Assembly (NCBI GenBank): GCA_026075535.2
Contig: AP026539.1
Coordinates: forward strand, 10,478,001-10,542,000
Reading direction: 5' to 3'
DNA: 64,000 bases
Source of the DNA: Tricholoma matsutake
Taxonomy: Eukaryota; Basidiomycota; Agaricomycetes; Agaricales; Tricholomataceae
The position numbers and the translations under genes were made by a program. The notes under the pieces are model-generated. The model searched no databases and was not told where the DNA came from. It was given only the letters and a program-made list of their open reading frames with translations. The number at the start of each line of letters is the position of its first letter. The stretch's first letter is position 1. Of the stretch, positions 33,284 through 43,746 are shown one piece after another.

Positions 33284-34170
33284 GGTAACATGAATAGTAT
33301 GGACAGGTATGTGATGTTTTTTTGATGCTATTCTGTCCTACTGTATGCCTACTTTTCACCCCTTCTATGGTTCTTGAACCATGGGAAAAGTTGAGAGAGT
33401 GGCAGTACAAATTCAAGGAGTGTCCAGCAGATTCCGAGTTCTCAGTATTGAGGATTCAGTCTTATACAACCTGGGCCCAGCAAAATCAAAACTGGTTGGC
33501 ATCTATTCATGTGGGTTTAGCCAGTCAGGTTTTAAATATTGCTGTGCTCAGATCTTTTGTTTGCACTGCCTTTGCTCATCCAATGTTGCCAGTAATAACT
33601 GGATTTCCATATCTGATAATCAATAACTCTGGTTCACTTTGCCATTTAGGTGACATGGCTACATATTTCACTGCTTATACCTGTACTGTTATTTTCTTCT
33701 CAAGTCAATGATACCAGTAAACTGTAAGTGTATCAAAATAGTCCTTGTCTGGCTGCTGTGTGCTATATACTGGATGCACAGCAAGATACTTCTGAGAAGG
33801 TATGATGTCAGTATTCTGGAAATACTCCTAATACTGCCACCATACTCAACAAGGGATATTTTGCCAGTATGCATACCAATCTAGAATACTACTTCAATAC
33901 CTTCAGTACTATCAAAGTATAGTACAATACTGTCAAAATACCTCTAGTGAAGTATGTTGACAATATTAGGAATACTGTCAGGATACTTTCACAGTACTTC
34001 TCAGGCAGTATTGTGCCTTGCACCCAGTGATAACACACTTTGATATGTTGGTGGGAAAACTGGGTGGACAGTTTCTTGTATTCCTCATCATAGAATTGAT
34101 CTATCAGTGGCCTGACCAATAGACTCAGCATATGCCATGGGACTGACCCTTCTTCATCACTGGTTGCATT
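33284..34170. other. Stretch without a supported gene
   Basis: A 129-codon plus-strand frame at 33322 has no recognisable domain. AGTACT/AGTATT-like short repeats (AATACT, GTATTG) cluster at 33780-34010, perhaps subterminal repeats of an old DNA element. Confidence 0.35.
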
Positions 34171-35424
34171 TCATTCCTCTCTCTTGTCACCATGCAAGGT
34201 TACCTTTATTTGCCACTCTGGATACACCAACCTGACCTTCTCTAACAATGGCATGTCAACATGGTTGAGTATATCTGGGATGCCAATGTCCATTATAAGT
34301 GAGAGTTTTTTCATGTCCCACTGGATCTGGTTTTGGTATGGTGATGTTGGCTGGACACCATGCAAGCCAAATATGACCTCCTCAAGTCTCAGGTAGTCAA
34401 CGATGAAATTGTCCCATGTCCAGCTTTGTGTGTCACACCTCATTGTCTTCATCACATAACAGGGGGTGCAGAGCATTAGCTGCTTTATGATTCTCATGAG
34501 CATGCTTCCAGTGAAATCAATGGTGTGCATGTCACATAAGAACAAAGTGCATCTTTCAAGCTTTGGTGTGTTTTGCTTCGTGACAGGATTGGATTGAGGT
34601 GGATGAAATGTCGATGTCATGTGTAACTTCAGTGCTAATATGTTCAGAAAGTGGAGTGTGTCAACACCTTCCAGCTATGATAACTTGACAGATAGGTTGA
34701 GGTGCATCAATTCTATTGCTATAGCATTGAAATTGTTGAAAATAGCCTTTGGGTGTAACAGTGAATGCTGGAGAGTGCAGCATACATTATCATCATTGCT
34801 TTGACACCCCACTGACATCCTACAGGCAGGAAATTCACACTCAAGATGTCTGTTTACAAGGTATCATTGAGATTGTCAAGATAGTAAGATATAATTTTAT
34901 GCAGCAGCTCTGGTGGACACAACATCTGTTCCTGGTGTGATGTCTGTGACCATGGTGTGTGCTTTTAAATGTGGACTTGTCCATGTTTGGAGGAGGGTGC
35001 ACTTCCTGATGCTCTACCACACCTCTGGTTCTTTCCATGGTTTGAACTAACACTGTGGTGTTACATGGTGCTTGGTGCATTCTTCAAATGTAACCTTCAG
35101 ACTGGGATCTGTGTTGTTGTCAGCTTTGTGCTGCTATTAAATACTGTTCATCTGACCCAGGGAGTGGCATCAGCATTTTCCTGTCACCTGTATATGTCCA
35201 TGCTGCCAGGCATCTCAAATAAGACTCCTACACCATTTGTTCCTCATGTCTTGTCTGTCATGCACCTGATTTTTTATTGCAGTTCTGCCAGTCTTAAGCA
35301 CAGGAAGGTTGCCAGCAACACCTCTTGCCCACCTGTGGAAAAAAATTAAAGCCTTTGCATATTGTTCAGGAGGATGGGCAGGTGACATTGTGTGTTTTCT
35401 GTACTTTATTACTCCACCATTCAT
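34171..35424 (-). pseudogene. Possible F-box/LRR-like gene relic
   Basis: The clearest frame (34620-34171) reads LERCTLFLCDMHTIDFTG, LRLEEVIFGLHG, LSLIMDIGIPDILNHVDMPLLEKVRLVYP, a spacing of Leu and Cys residues like the C-terminal part of the F-box proteins abundant in mushroom genomes. Upstream frames (to 35424) contain more Leu-rich pieces but many stops. No F-box itself was recognised. If real, it would be a substrate adaptor of SCF ubiquitin ligases. The call is weak. Confidence 0.25.
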
Positions 35425-35664
35425 AGATGTGTTTGGTTTTCAGAGGCCCCAGTGGCGATGTTGCATCAAAGCAACCATTGGTGTCTTTTGTCATAATCAG
35501 GATTCTGTTTTTATGCCCTAGTTGTTAGGCTATCAGCACAAACTCTGGTTCATCAGAGTGTCTCTCCATCCAAAGCAACTGGATTTGTGTCTTTGTGCAT
35601 TTTTGCCTGTTTGCCTTCATCCATTCTCTTGTTCCTGTTGTTGCAGGGAGTCTATGCCAAGAAC

Positions 35665-36473
35665 TAGTGTTTGCAGGTCCAGTCCATAGGAATGAAAAAA
35701 GACTGAAACTGGACTAAATTGGACCAGAAAAGACTGGACCAGAGGTCTATCTATGGACCAGTCTTTTGCAGTCCGGTTGCTGGTCTTTTGTTTTGAGAAA
35801 TATGGTAGGACCAATGAAAAACCAGTTTTTTGTCTCAATGTGTATTTGAACTTACTCCCACACATATTTGCCTCATTTTCGGTCCCTGGATCATCAAAAA
35901 TGGTTAAGAATTGGTTGAGATATGACCAAAAACATTTTTGTATGAGCATTTTGTACAACTTTGATTGCATTGCTTATTAGCTGAGCTATATTTTTTTTTG
36001 TTCAGCTATATAACATCATAAGCCATAGCAACAACACACCTAACCATCTCTACCATGTAATTTTATTGATTTAACAGCCCAAATGAGTTGTGACTACAAA
36101 CTACAAATTACAAACTACAAACCACAACTTGAATGCATGTCCTTTCAGTTTAGCCATATCCCAGTCAAATCTTGGTGGAATTCCTTAAAAGTTAAACCAA
36201 TTTATGGGGAATTACAATATATATTGGTCAGTATAATATATTCAAGGTATTGCTTATAATCGTTGAGATACATATGGGTTATTTCCTATGAAAAGTTTTA
36301 CAACAAAAGACCAGTCTGAACCAGTCTTTTTTCAGTCCATGGACTGAATAGGACCAGTTCTAAATGGTCCAGTTGCAGTCCCCCAAAGTCTGGGTCAGTC
36401 CTAGACCGGTTGTGGTTGATGGTTGCCCCATTTGGAAGTCAAAAACCAGACTGGACTGGACCTTTAAACACTA
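35665..36473. mobile_element. Non-autonomous hAT element (809 bp)
   Basis: A perfect 8-bp duplication CCAAGAAC (35657-35664, 36474-36481) flanks termini TAGTGTTTGCAGGTCCAGTCC and, inverted, TAGTGTTTAAAGGTCCAGTCC. GGACCAG and AGACTGG subterminal repeats are dense within 120 bp of both ends. No coding region. Confidence 0.9.
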
Positions 36474-36843
36474 CCAAGAACACCTAAGCAAGGGTTTTGT
36501 TGCCAATCGACCTGGGGGTGAAGAAAAGAAGGCTTCATCTCTTGTTTGGAACAATGGGCAGCAGCCTTTGTATGTTCAATGGACTTCATTCATTCACCAG
36601 TCACTGATGGGTTTGGTATGCAGAAGCTGCATTTTTACTGCTATTTTGGACTGAGCTAGTCCAAGTTCTGGAGATATGTGTGTGCTTCATATGTCTTTCT
36701 TTGTCTGCACCTGGTGACCCTGGTTAAAAAGTACTCCTTACAGCTCTCCTGTCCTGTCCACAACCTACAGCAACTTATGTGAGCTTAGCTCAGACCTCTG
36801 TTTGCCTGATGTTGTGACATGGGTGTATCACTTCTAACATGTG

Positions 36844-36868
36844 CTAGTGGGCCAGTGCTTCGCATGGC
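36844..36868 (-). repeat. Helitron 3' terminus: hairpin and CTAG
   Basis: On the minus strand GCCATGCGAAGCACTGGC forms a 7-bp stem with a bulged C and a GAA loop, followed by CCACTAG. This is the usual GC-rich hairpin plus CTRR end. The base after CTAG is C, where T is expected for an A/T target. Confidence 0.7.
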
Positions 36869-36881
36869 AGGTCTGAGTTCT

Positions 36882-37841
36882 CTATGTAATTGTTAGTCGG
36901 CTGTAAATTGCACAGATTGGAGTGTTGAGATTCTGTTGCAACAGTGGCTGCAGTGTCAATGCACATCCTGTAACCATCCCATCATGATACCAGGTTCCAG
37001 ATCTTAGTTTTACATGTGCTGTGAAATGATTCTGTCCATAATATATCATTCCTTTCAATGCAAATGTCTGCTGGTCTTCTGCAGTGACTGTGATGATATC
37101 TGGCAAACTTGGTGTTACCCCAGCAGGCCACTCAAATGCAACCAAAGGTGGTAAACAATGAAAGGTTGTAATTCTAATCTGTTGCTGATTACAAACACTG
37201 CAGTGTGATCCCAGCTTGTGCTGAAAGTTATCCAGGTGTTGTTGTAAACTTTGTCCTATGCTTGGAAATGTTGTTATCAGACATGTTCTATTATTCAGTC
37301 TTTCTTGTATTGCAGGATGTGTGGGTACTGTACACCTTTGCATGCATGAAGTTACTGCTTCATTGTATTGCAGCACCAGTTGGAGAACTGATGAAATGCT
37401 TGTAAACAGACCAAATCCAAACTCTGTAGAAATACTAATTAATCTCTGTTGCATCTGTTCACGCACATTTTCCAAAGTTTGCCCTTGTTGAGTCAGTGTC
37501 AATCTAGCCATGTAGTTGTTAAATCCATTGATCAATTCTATCATCAAACTGTTATTGATCTCTGACCAAGCCTCATTGTTTCCTAATGGATTTTCTTTCC
37601 AGGTGTTAAACAATACTGTAATGATGGCATCGTAAGCACAGCTGTTGTTTGACCATTGTGTTCCTTCTGGCAGCCCTGATACTAAGAAAAGATCAGAATC
37701 TCTCCTGACATTTGTTGTCATGCTGTTTCCACTCTTTTTTTGTTTTTTAAATGGCTGTTTTAATGCAGCCTCAGGTCCTTCTCTGTGTTTTCCTAAACTG
37801 TCAGTAGTTGTCTCTTTATGTGCTTGTGGCTTAATTAGTTT
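36882..37841 (-). pseudogene. USP-like cysteine protease domain, C-terminal part of the Helitron protein
   Basis: The Cys box reads GTQWSNNSCAYDAIITVLFN and the His box MIYYGQNHFTAHVKLRSG with WYHDGM, the arrangement of ubiquitin-specific (C19) or USPL1-type (C98) proteases. A CX2C pair (HCSVCNQQQ, residues before it CSH) may bind zinc. The frame is the same as that of the helicase: between HSDLH and KLIKPQAHKE there is only one TGA, so it was once the C-terminus of a single protein. It could process the protein or remove ubiquitin/SUMO from host factors; neither is shown. The frame is otherwise open to its stop. Confidence 0.7.
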
Positions 37842-40800
37842 TCAGTGCAAGTCACTGTGTGCCCATTCTAGATAAGGATCTCCTGGTCCCCATTGCAGTG
37901 TTCTGTGCATTAATTTTGGCACAAATTCCTCTCCCTTCATTTTCCTAAAAGCTGCAATTAAAGTGCTGTGTCTCTCTTCCACCATGATTTTTGTATTTAG
38001 GTTTCCATAAAATTGTAAAGTTGTTATCTCATCTAACAGCTCTAATTCATGAAATTCTTGTCTCAGTGCTCCAGACGCTCCTCCTTGGATCTTCTGTGGA
38101 TGAAAACCAGAGAGTATCAAAGTTCCAGCTGCAGTTGTTCCTCTTGACAGAGCAGTGTAATATGCTTGATGTGAATCACTGTGTCCTAAATCTACAACAT
38201 TTTGAAAGTGTGTTTTGCCTTGTGATGCATAATCTGTCATTGCAAAGTTTGGTAGAATTTCCACTTGGTTACGTGAAATTTTCAGGTATGTGTCATCAGG
38301 TAAACGAACAGATGTTGTTACAGATGTTCTAGTCAGCAGGACCACATGCATTGGCAAGTCATCAAAATGCACATTTGTTGGAGGGTTTACTAGGCATACA
38401 AACAAAGTGTCCAAGATTTTCTTCCCTTCTGCATTTGTGATGTACTCCCAGGAGTGTACTATTGGTTCCTGTCCTTTTGTCATAGAAAGTTCTGTTGCAG
38501 AGTTGGTGCATATCATTACTGGCATTCCTATACACAGTGATAGCTTACCAGGTATAAGTTTTGTATTTGCACATGCTGTCTGATCCCACAGTTGCTGTTG
38601 AATGTGTTGTGGTATTTTGTTATTTTTTCTTTGCCTGTGTTTGGGTGATACACAATGTCGATGATAATTTGACCCTTCTGTGTCATCTTGAGCAACTGTG
38701 TCAATAGAAACAAAATGAGTCAACTTCTGTCCTGTTTCTGAAGCAAATCGTGCAACACCTAATTGATTTATTTCATCTTTTTTAGCATTTCGTGCTGTGA
38801 TTATAGACACATTTCTAAAATTTTTATCTGTTACAGAAGGTCTTCCTTTGACATTGGTAGAAAGCCTTGTTCTCAGAAATGCAATATCAGCTGGTGTGCA
38901 TGATTTGTAATGCATGTTTGTCAGAGCAGTATGAAAGGCAATAACCTCCTTTGACTCATGTTTTTGTCTCATATTTTGTCATAAAATCACCATTGTGGTC
39001 ACCTGATGCCATAATGCTTTTCCCATTGCTGACTCCTGATCTTGAAGTACTGCATTCATACCCACAGTTCTGCTGTACAATGCTGCATGTTCCTTTCCAA
39101 TTGGGGGGGGCAATTGTGCAAAATCTCCTGCAAAAATCATATTGAGCCCTCTGAAAGGACTTTCAGCATTGTTGTTAATTGTTGCCAGTCGTTCACTTAT
39201 TTTATACATATCACGACATGAAAGCATAGATACTTCATCAAGAAATACATAATCTACTCCTTGCAGCCTTGATTTGATTTGAGCCAGTTGTGCTCCTGTA
39301 CTCCATTGACCATCACTGTCAATTCCAAACATATAATGATATGTTGAGCCACCTAGCAAAGCAGCTGCACTTCCTGTTGGAGCTACAATTACTAACCAAT
39401 GTGATTTATTCTTATAAGAAAAAAATTCTTGTAAGGCCAGCAAAACTTGTGTTTTACCTGTTCCTGCCATTCCTGCAATATTCATCTTTAATTGGTCAGG
39501 AGTGTCACTACATGAATGGTTCACAATTATGTGATAAGCACATTCCTGTTCTTTATTTAGGTGATTTTTTTTTGCAATTTGATTAATACATTTTTGCCAC
39601 TGCTTGCTTTGAAATGAAGATGTTAAATGTTCTTTGTTCACAATTTTCACCTCATCAGGTGTAAATTTAAAACGTTCTTTTGTATTTGACAAACTTGAGG
39701 TTTGACACTGACTGTGCTCTCGCAGTACTTGTGCTCGATGTGCTATTACATCTGCCTTCCATTGTGCTGGTGTTTTAAAGACACTCACTTTTTCTGGTGT
39801 TAAATTCAAATCTAATGGTAACATCTCTGGGCTTACATCTGTCCATCCACTCTCTGTTAAAATTCGTCTCATTCCAGCTTTCACATCTTTTTCAGCATTT
39901 TCTTTTTGTCCTGTTGGCTCTGCCTCAAGCATATTTTCCCATGCTGGTGCAATATTCTCAGCACTTATTATATCATCACTTGTGTCAGCCATTTGATGCA
40001 GTTCTTGTAATGTGTTTTCATCACTCCCCCACTTTGGCAATGTTACAGACCCCTTCTTCATTTGAGCATGAAAGTCATCCAATGAGTCTAAACACTCATA
40101 ACATATATTTGCATTTTGCATCAATTGCCTCTTGCAATGAGAGAAAGAGTGCTTGTCAAAAGCTTCCTCCCAAGTTTCTGTGTCACATTTTAAATCATAA
40201 CCTGTACGCCACAGTTTAAAGATTGTGAGCATAGTGCTGCAATAATAATCTCTATCTCCCTGGTCAGGTCTTGGCACTGAAGGTCCTATCAAATTAGGGA
40301 CACATTTGTTTTTGTGAGTAAGCCAACGAACTCCATGTGTTGCTGCTAGTGGATGATCATCTGCAAATGACAAAAGACTTCCATGTTCAATTGTTTTTTC
40401 AGCTACTTGCTCATCTTCATCATCAGATGCCTGTGGTGTCTCTGGTCTTGATGAGTTAGTTGCAGTTCTTTTTCTTATCTTTCCCTTTTTCTCACGAACA
40501 CAATTACCTAACCAGTTGTAAAGACTCAAAGATTCTAGTTCTTGTGGTCTCCAAATATAGTCCATTACTGGTGATATTCCCACTATCCATTTTCCTTGTT
40601 TTACTATACTCAGTTTGACAGCTTCCTCTAGTGGTTTACCAGTTGCACTTGTAACCCAGGAGCTTCTGGCAGTTGTTACAAAAGCTTGCCAATAACAGTT
40701 TGCAAAGTTATGACTGCAATAATGATCAGGGTTTCCTAATAAATACATGTTAATCATAGGAGACCCATGTTCCATCTTTACACTCAATGAGTTTACAATT

Positions 40801-41050
40801 TTTGTCATTAATTTTTGTGCAGTTTGCTGTCAGCTTTCAGAGCCAGTTATGATATCCAAATTCTTCTGAAACACAGATCAAATTGTATCAAAAATAATGT
40901 GAGTTTTTAATGCAGGCTTGGTTATATAGTTTGTCACATACAAAAGTACTCCTCTAATTGCTGTCCCAGATTTCAAGCTAGTGACATCAGTATTGCACCG
41001 AAAATATGTTACAATATGTGTAAAGGTGTTAATCCATTGTGCTTTTTTTT
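37842..41050 (-). pseudogene. Helitron Pif1-family helicase part (with Rep motif 3)
   Basis: The 5' part (41040-40810) contains YVTNYITKPALKT, the Y-X3-Y Rep catalytic tyrosines, with two TGA codons (DTI*SVF, SES*QQT). Then come MTKIVNSLSVKMEHGSPM and LLGNPDHYCSHNF. The helicase has Walker A GMAGTGKT, TGSAAALLGG, Walker B FLDEVSML and FAGDFAQLPP. After a TGA at 38979 (MVIL*QNMRQK) it continues with IITARNAKKDEIN, TDYASQGKT and QAYYTALSRG. It would unwind DNA during rolling-circle transposition. The two halves and the protease share one frame. Confidence 0.85.
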
Positions 41051-43746
41051 TTCAGATGGATGTGTCCAGTTTCTTCATCAATGAAAGTTTGCTGCACAAC
41101 CTCTCTTGGAAATCGAGCTTTGCATTGTCCATATATGTTATCAAGACAACCAGTAAATGATCATGATTTGTTCTGTGATCCATCTTTGTTTCTATTTGTT
41201 GTGCACCGATGAGCATTAGATCTGAGAAGCAGGTCATCAACTGTCACCTTAAAAGCATCCCACCAGTTCCTTGTGTCGTTACAATAGTCACATTTATTGG
41301 AATTACATTTGCAATTTACAGCAGGGGGTGCTGTAGGCAAAGTTGTAGTGGGGTCTTGGTACTTTTCATCACTCATTCTGTGTTGCTGGTTTTCTTTGAC
41401 CTCATCCTGTGAACCAGTTATGAAGTCTCCTGAATGTGCACCTTCCAAATATTCAATCAAACTTTTTCTAAATTCAGAATCTGGCTCTAGAATTTTCTGT
41501 TGAATTTTCTCAGGTGTTAATGTTCCATTGATCCACACCAACATATGAAGGTGCAAAGTCAATCGTCCCTGTTGCTCTACAGTTCCATAATAACCAGATG
41601 TGTTACCATATAGACCATCGTGCTCTGTTCCTACACCCAGTACATGTTTAATAAACATTCTTACCATAAAATCAAAAAATCGAGCTCCTGCTACAGGGTT
41701 TTCCGCAATTAGATGATACCTTGCATCCTCAGATAAAGGAAATAATTGAAACTTTTCCTTGTTGTTTGCAAAATACAAAGAAATCGGATGTCTATTGTCT
41801 GCAGGTGAAAGAGTAATGTACCATAATGGTGCCCCCAGATAAGTGATTAATGACCATATCTCGTTTCGCATATGTTTTTTGCTTGTGATTGATCCATGTA
41901 CATGAGCACTAACATGATCCAAATCTCTTATTACTTGAAAACAAAGCTCTTCATCATAATTTGCTGATTTTACTGTCTCTCCAGTTGACATTCTTTTTGC
42001 AATATCTGCTAAAACATCTTGGTTTACATTCAGCAAACGCTCTGCAACATCCTTGAATTTACTTTTTTCTGCAATCAAAAAAGATCCTGTTGTTGTTGCT
42101 TTAATCTGCTCATGACTAAATGCCACAAATGAGAATGCTGTGTCTGTTTGGAACCATTTATCATGGTACATTAGCAGAAATTTTTTATGCACTTTATCTG
42201 ACAACTTGGTGGTTCCTATACCCCCATAGCCATATGGAAATAGCCAAGGAAATATCTGAGGATACAAATTTGGGTTGTTGAAAATTGACTGAGCAGTTCC
42301 ACTTTGTCCCACTGATATTGCAGCACCATGATTGTTCCAATGCTTTAATGCAATGCCCTTCAATGCTTCTACTGTTTTTGTGAACAGCTGCTCTCCAGTG
42401 ATACCATGCACTACAAATGGGCAGTTTCCTTCTTCTACTCCATCATCCATAACTTGGTCAAAGGTGCTAGTACCCTCTGGAACTTTGTTTGTTTGTGCTT
42501 GTTTAAATTCCACAGTCACTGGAGGAATATCCTCAGGATACTTTGCCAGCTCATCATATGATATGGTCAAGTCAGCATAATCTAAATGGTTTAATTTCAA
42601 CCATTCTAAAGCACAGGCCACTACTTTTCTCCTTACCAGCAAAGGAGTGTGTTGCAGTTCCTCTTTTGTAGGCTTACAAGGACCTGTAAACAGTACAGCT
42701 AACACCTCATCCAATTCCTCATGAGGGGGAGGTAAAATGTTGTAGACTTTGGCCACTGGTGCTTCAAATGCAATTGCATGAGCCACCATCTTTCTTAGTC
42801 CTGAAGATGCAACATGTACAAAGCAACCATTAACTTGTACCTTTTGTATCAACAGCTTTTCAATGTAATGAAGATTTTGAAGTTCTTGTGGTACATTACC
42901 AATCCACAAGCCATTTGCTAGTGCACAACGAGGAGCTTTGCCCACACATATTTCTCAGCAGCAACTTTCACAGACTTGGTCACACATGTGATCAATTATT
43001 GGACCATTGCCACCTTCAATTTTATCTGATGGTTTTTTTCTCTCATTTCTTGTTCCTCCTTCTGATTGCAATATGTGCAGTTGATTGGCTATTGATTTCA
43101 ACTTTGTCAGTTGTTTTTTTGGTGTCAGCCTCCCACATACAGCACAACCATTTTCCTCCAAACTATCTGTTGATGCATCATTGCAAAAATCACTGATGAT
43201 CTCAAGGCTAAGTTCTGGACTCAAAGGTTTGGGGGGAAATGGCTCAAGCAACTCTAATTCAGCCACACTATATGTGTCAGGTTTCTGTGTTGCAGCTTTC
43301 TTCATATCTCTATGTTTTTGCTGTCGCTCTTTTTCATACTCATGACGTGTCTTGATTGTCTTAAATACAGAAGTATACAGATTGCAAGACAAGAAATCAT
43401 GTTGCTCAAAATAATGAAGCAAATCCTTTTTACTTGTTCTAGTACATAATTTGATCTTATGAATCTTAGCTATCATGTAAATTTTCTGAACAGGTAAGCA
43501 ACGAACTAGAGTATTTAACAGCAGTTTTACGTGAACATATCCTTGTGTCACAGGATAATTATATAATCCAACATCATCTGTGTGACTCTCAAATGTAACA
43601 GGACTTTCCAAATCACTGTCTGTTGCCATTATGAATGGCTCGATAACATCCCAAGAGATTATACCAGGTCCTCCTCCCCCTACAGGACTATTAATTATTC
43701 TAACAAATTTCTGCCCATTTGATGTTAAGTTCTTACACACTCCCAA
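41040..43746 (-). pseudogene. Helitron DUF6570 and HUH Rep N-terminal part
   Basis: One frame with two TGA codons (CESCC*EICVGKAPRCALANGLW near 42955; QNKS*SFTGC at 41161). DUF6570 reads APRCALANGLWIGNVPQEL; Helitron-N includes IFPWLFPYGYGG, YDEELCFQVIRDL, LGAPLWYITLSPAD and the HUH motif in LTLHLHMLVW. The N-terminus has Cys pairs (CAVCG, CDQVCESCC) that may bind zinc. After CLDNIYGQCKARFPRE the frame is lost in a run of ten A (41042-41051); removing one A restores it. Rep nicks and joins the transposon ends. Possible upstream exons beyond 43746 were not resolved. Confidence 0.85.

Larger units (their letters stand above)
36844..43746 (-). mobile_element. Helitron (Rep-helicase-protease), degenerate
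   Basis: A rolling-circle transposon whose reading frame runs DUF6570, Helitron-N (HUH Rep), Pif1-type helicase and a USP-like protease on the minus strand. The 3' end is marked by a hairpin and CTAG 13 bp after the last stop codon. The 5' TC terminus was not located; it may lie beyond 43746. The sequence is CpG-poor. The reading frame is interrupted by TGA codons and one frameshift in a run of ten A. It is the youngest-looking large element of the window by length of kept frames. Confidence 0.88.

Noticed and set aside
33322..33711. 129-codon plus-strand frame
   Set aside because: No domain, no similarity to neighbours, no supporting context.
5634..43746. TGA read as a sense codon (alternative genetic code)
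   Set aside because: The P450 ends in TGA right at the expected C-terminus, Arg is also replaced by Cys, His and Trp, and the pattern is confined to transposons. CpG decay explains it.
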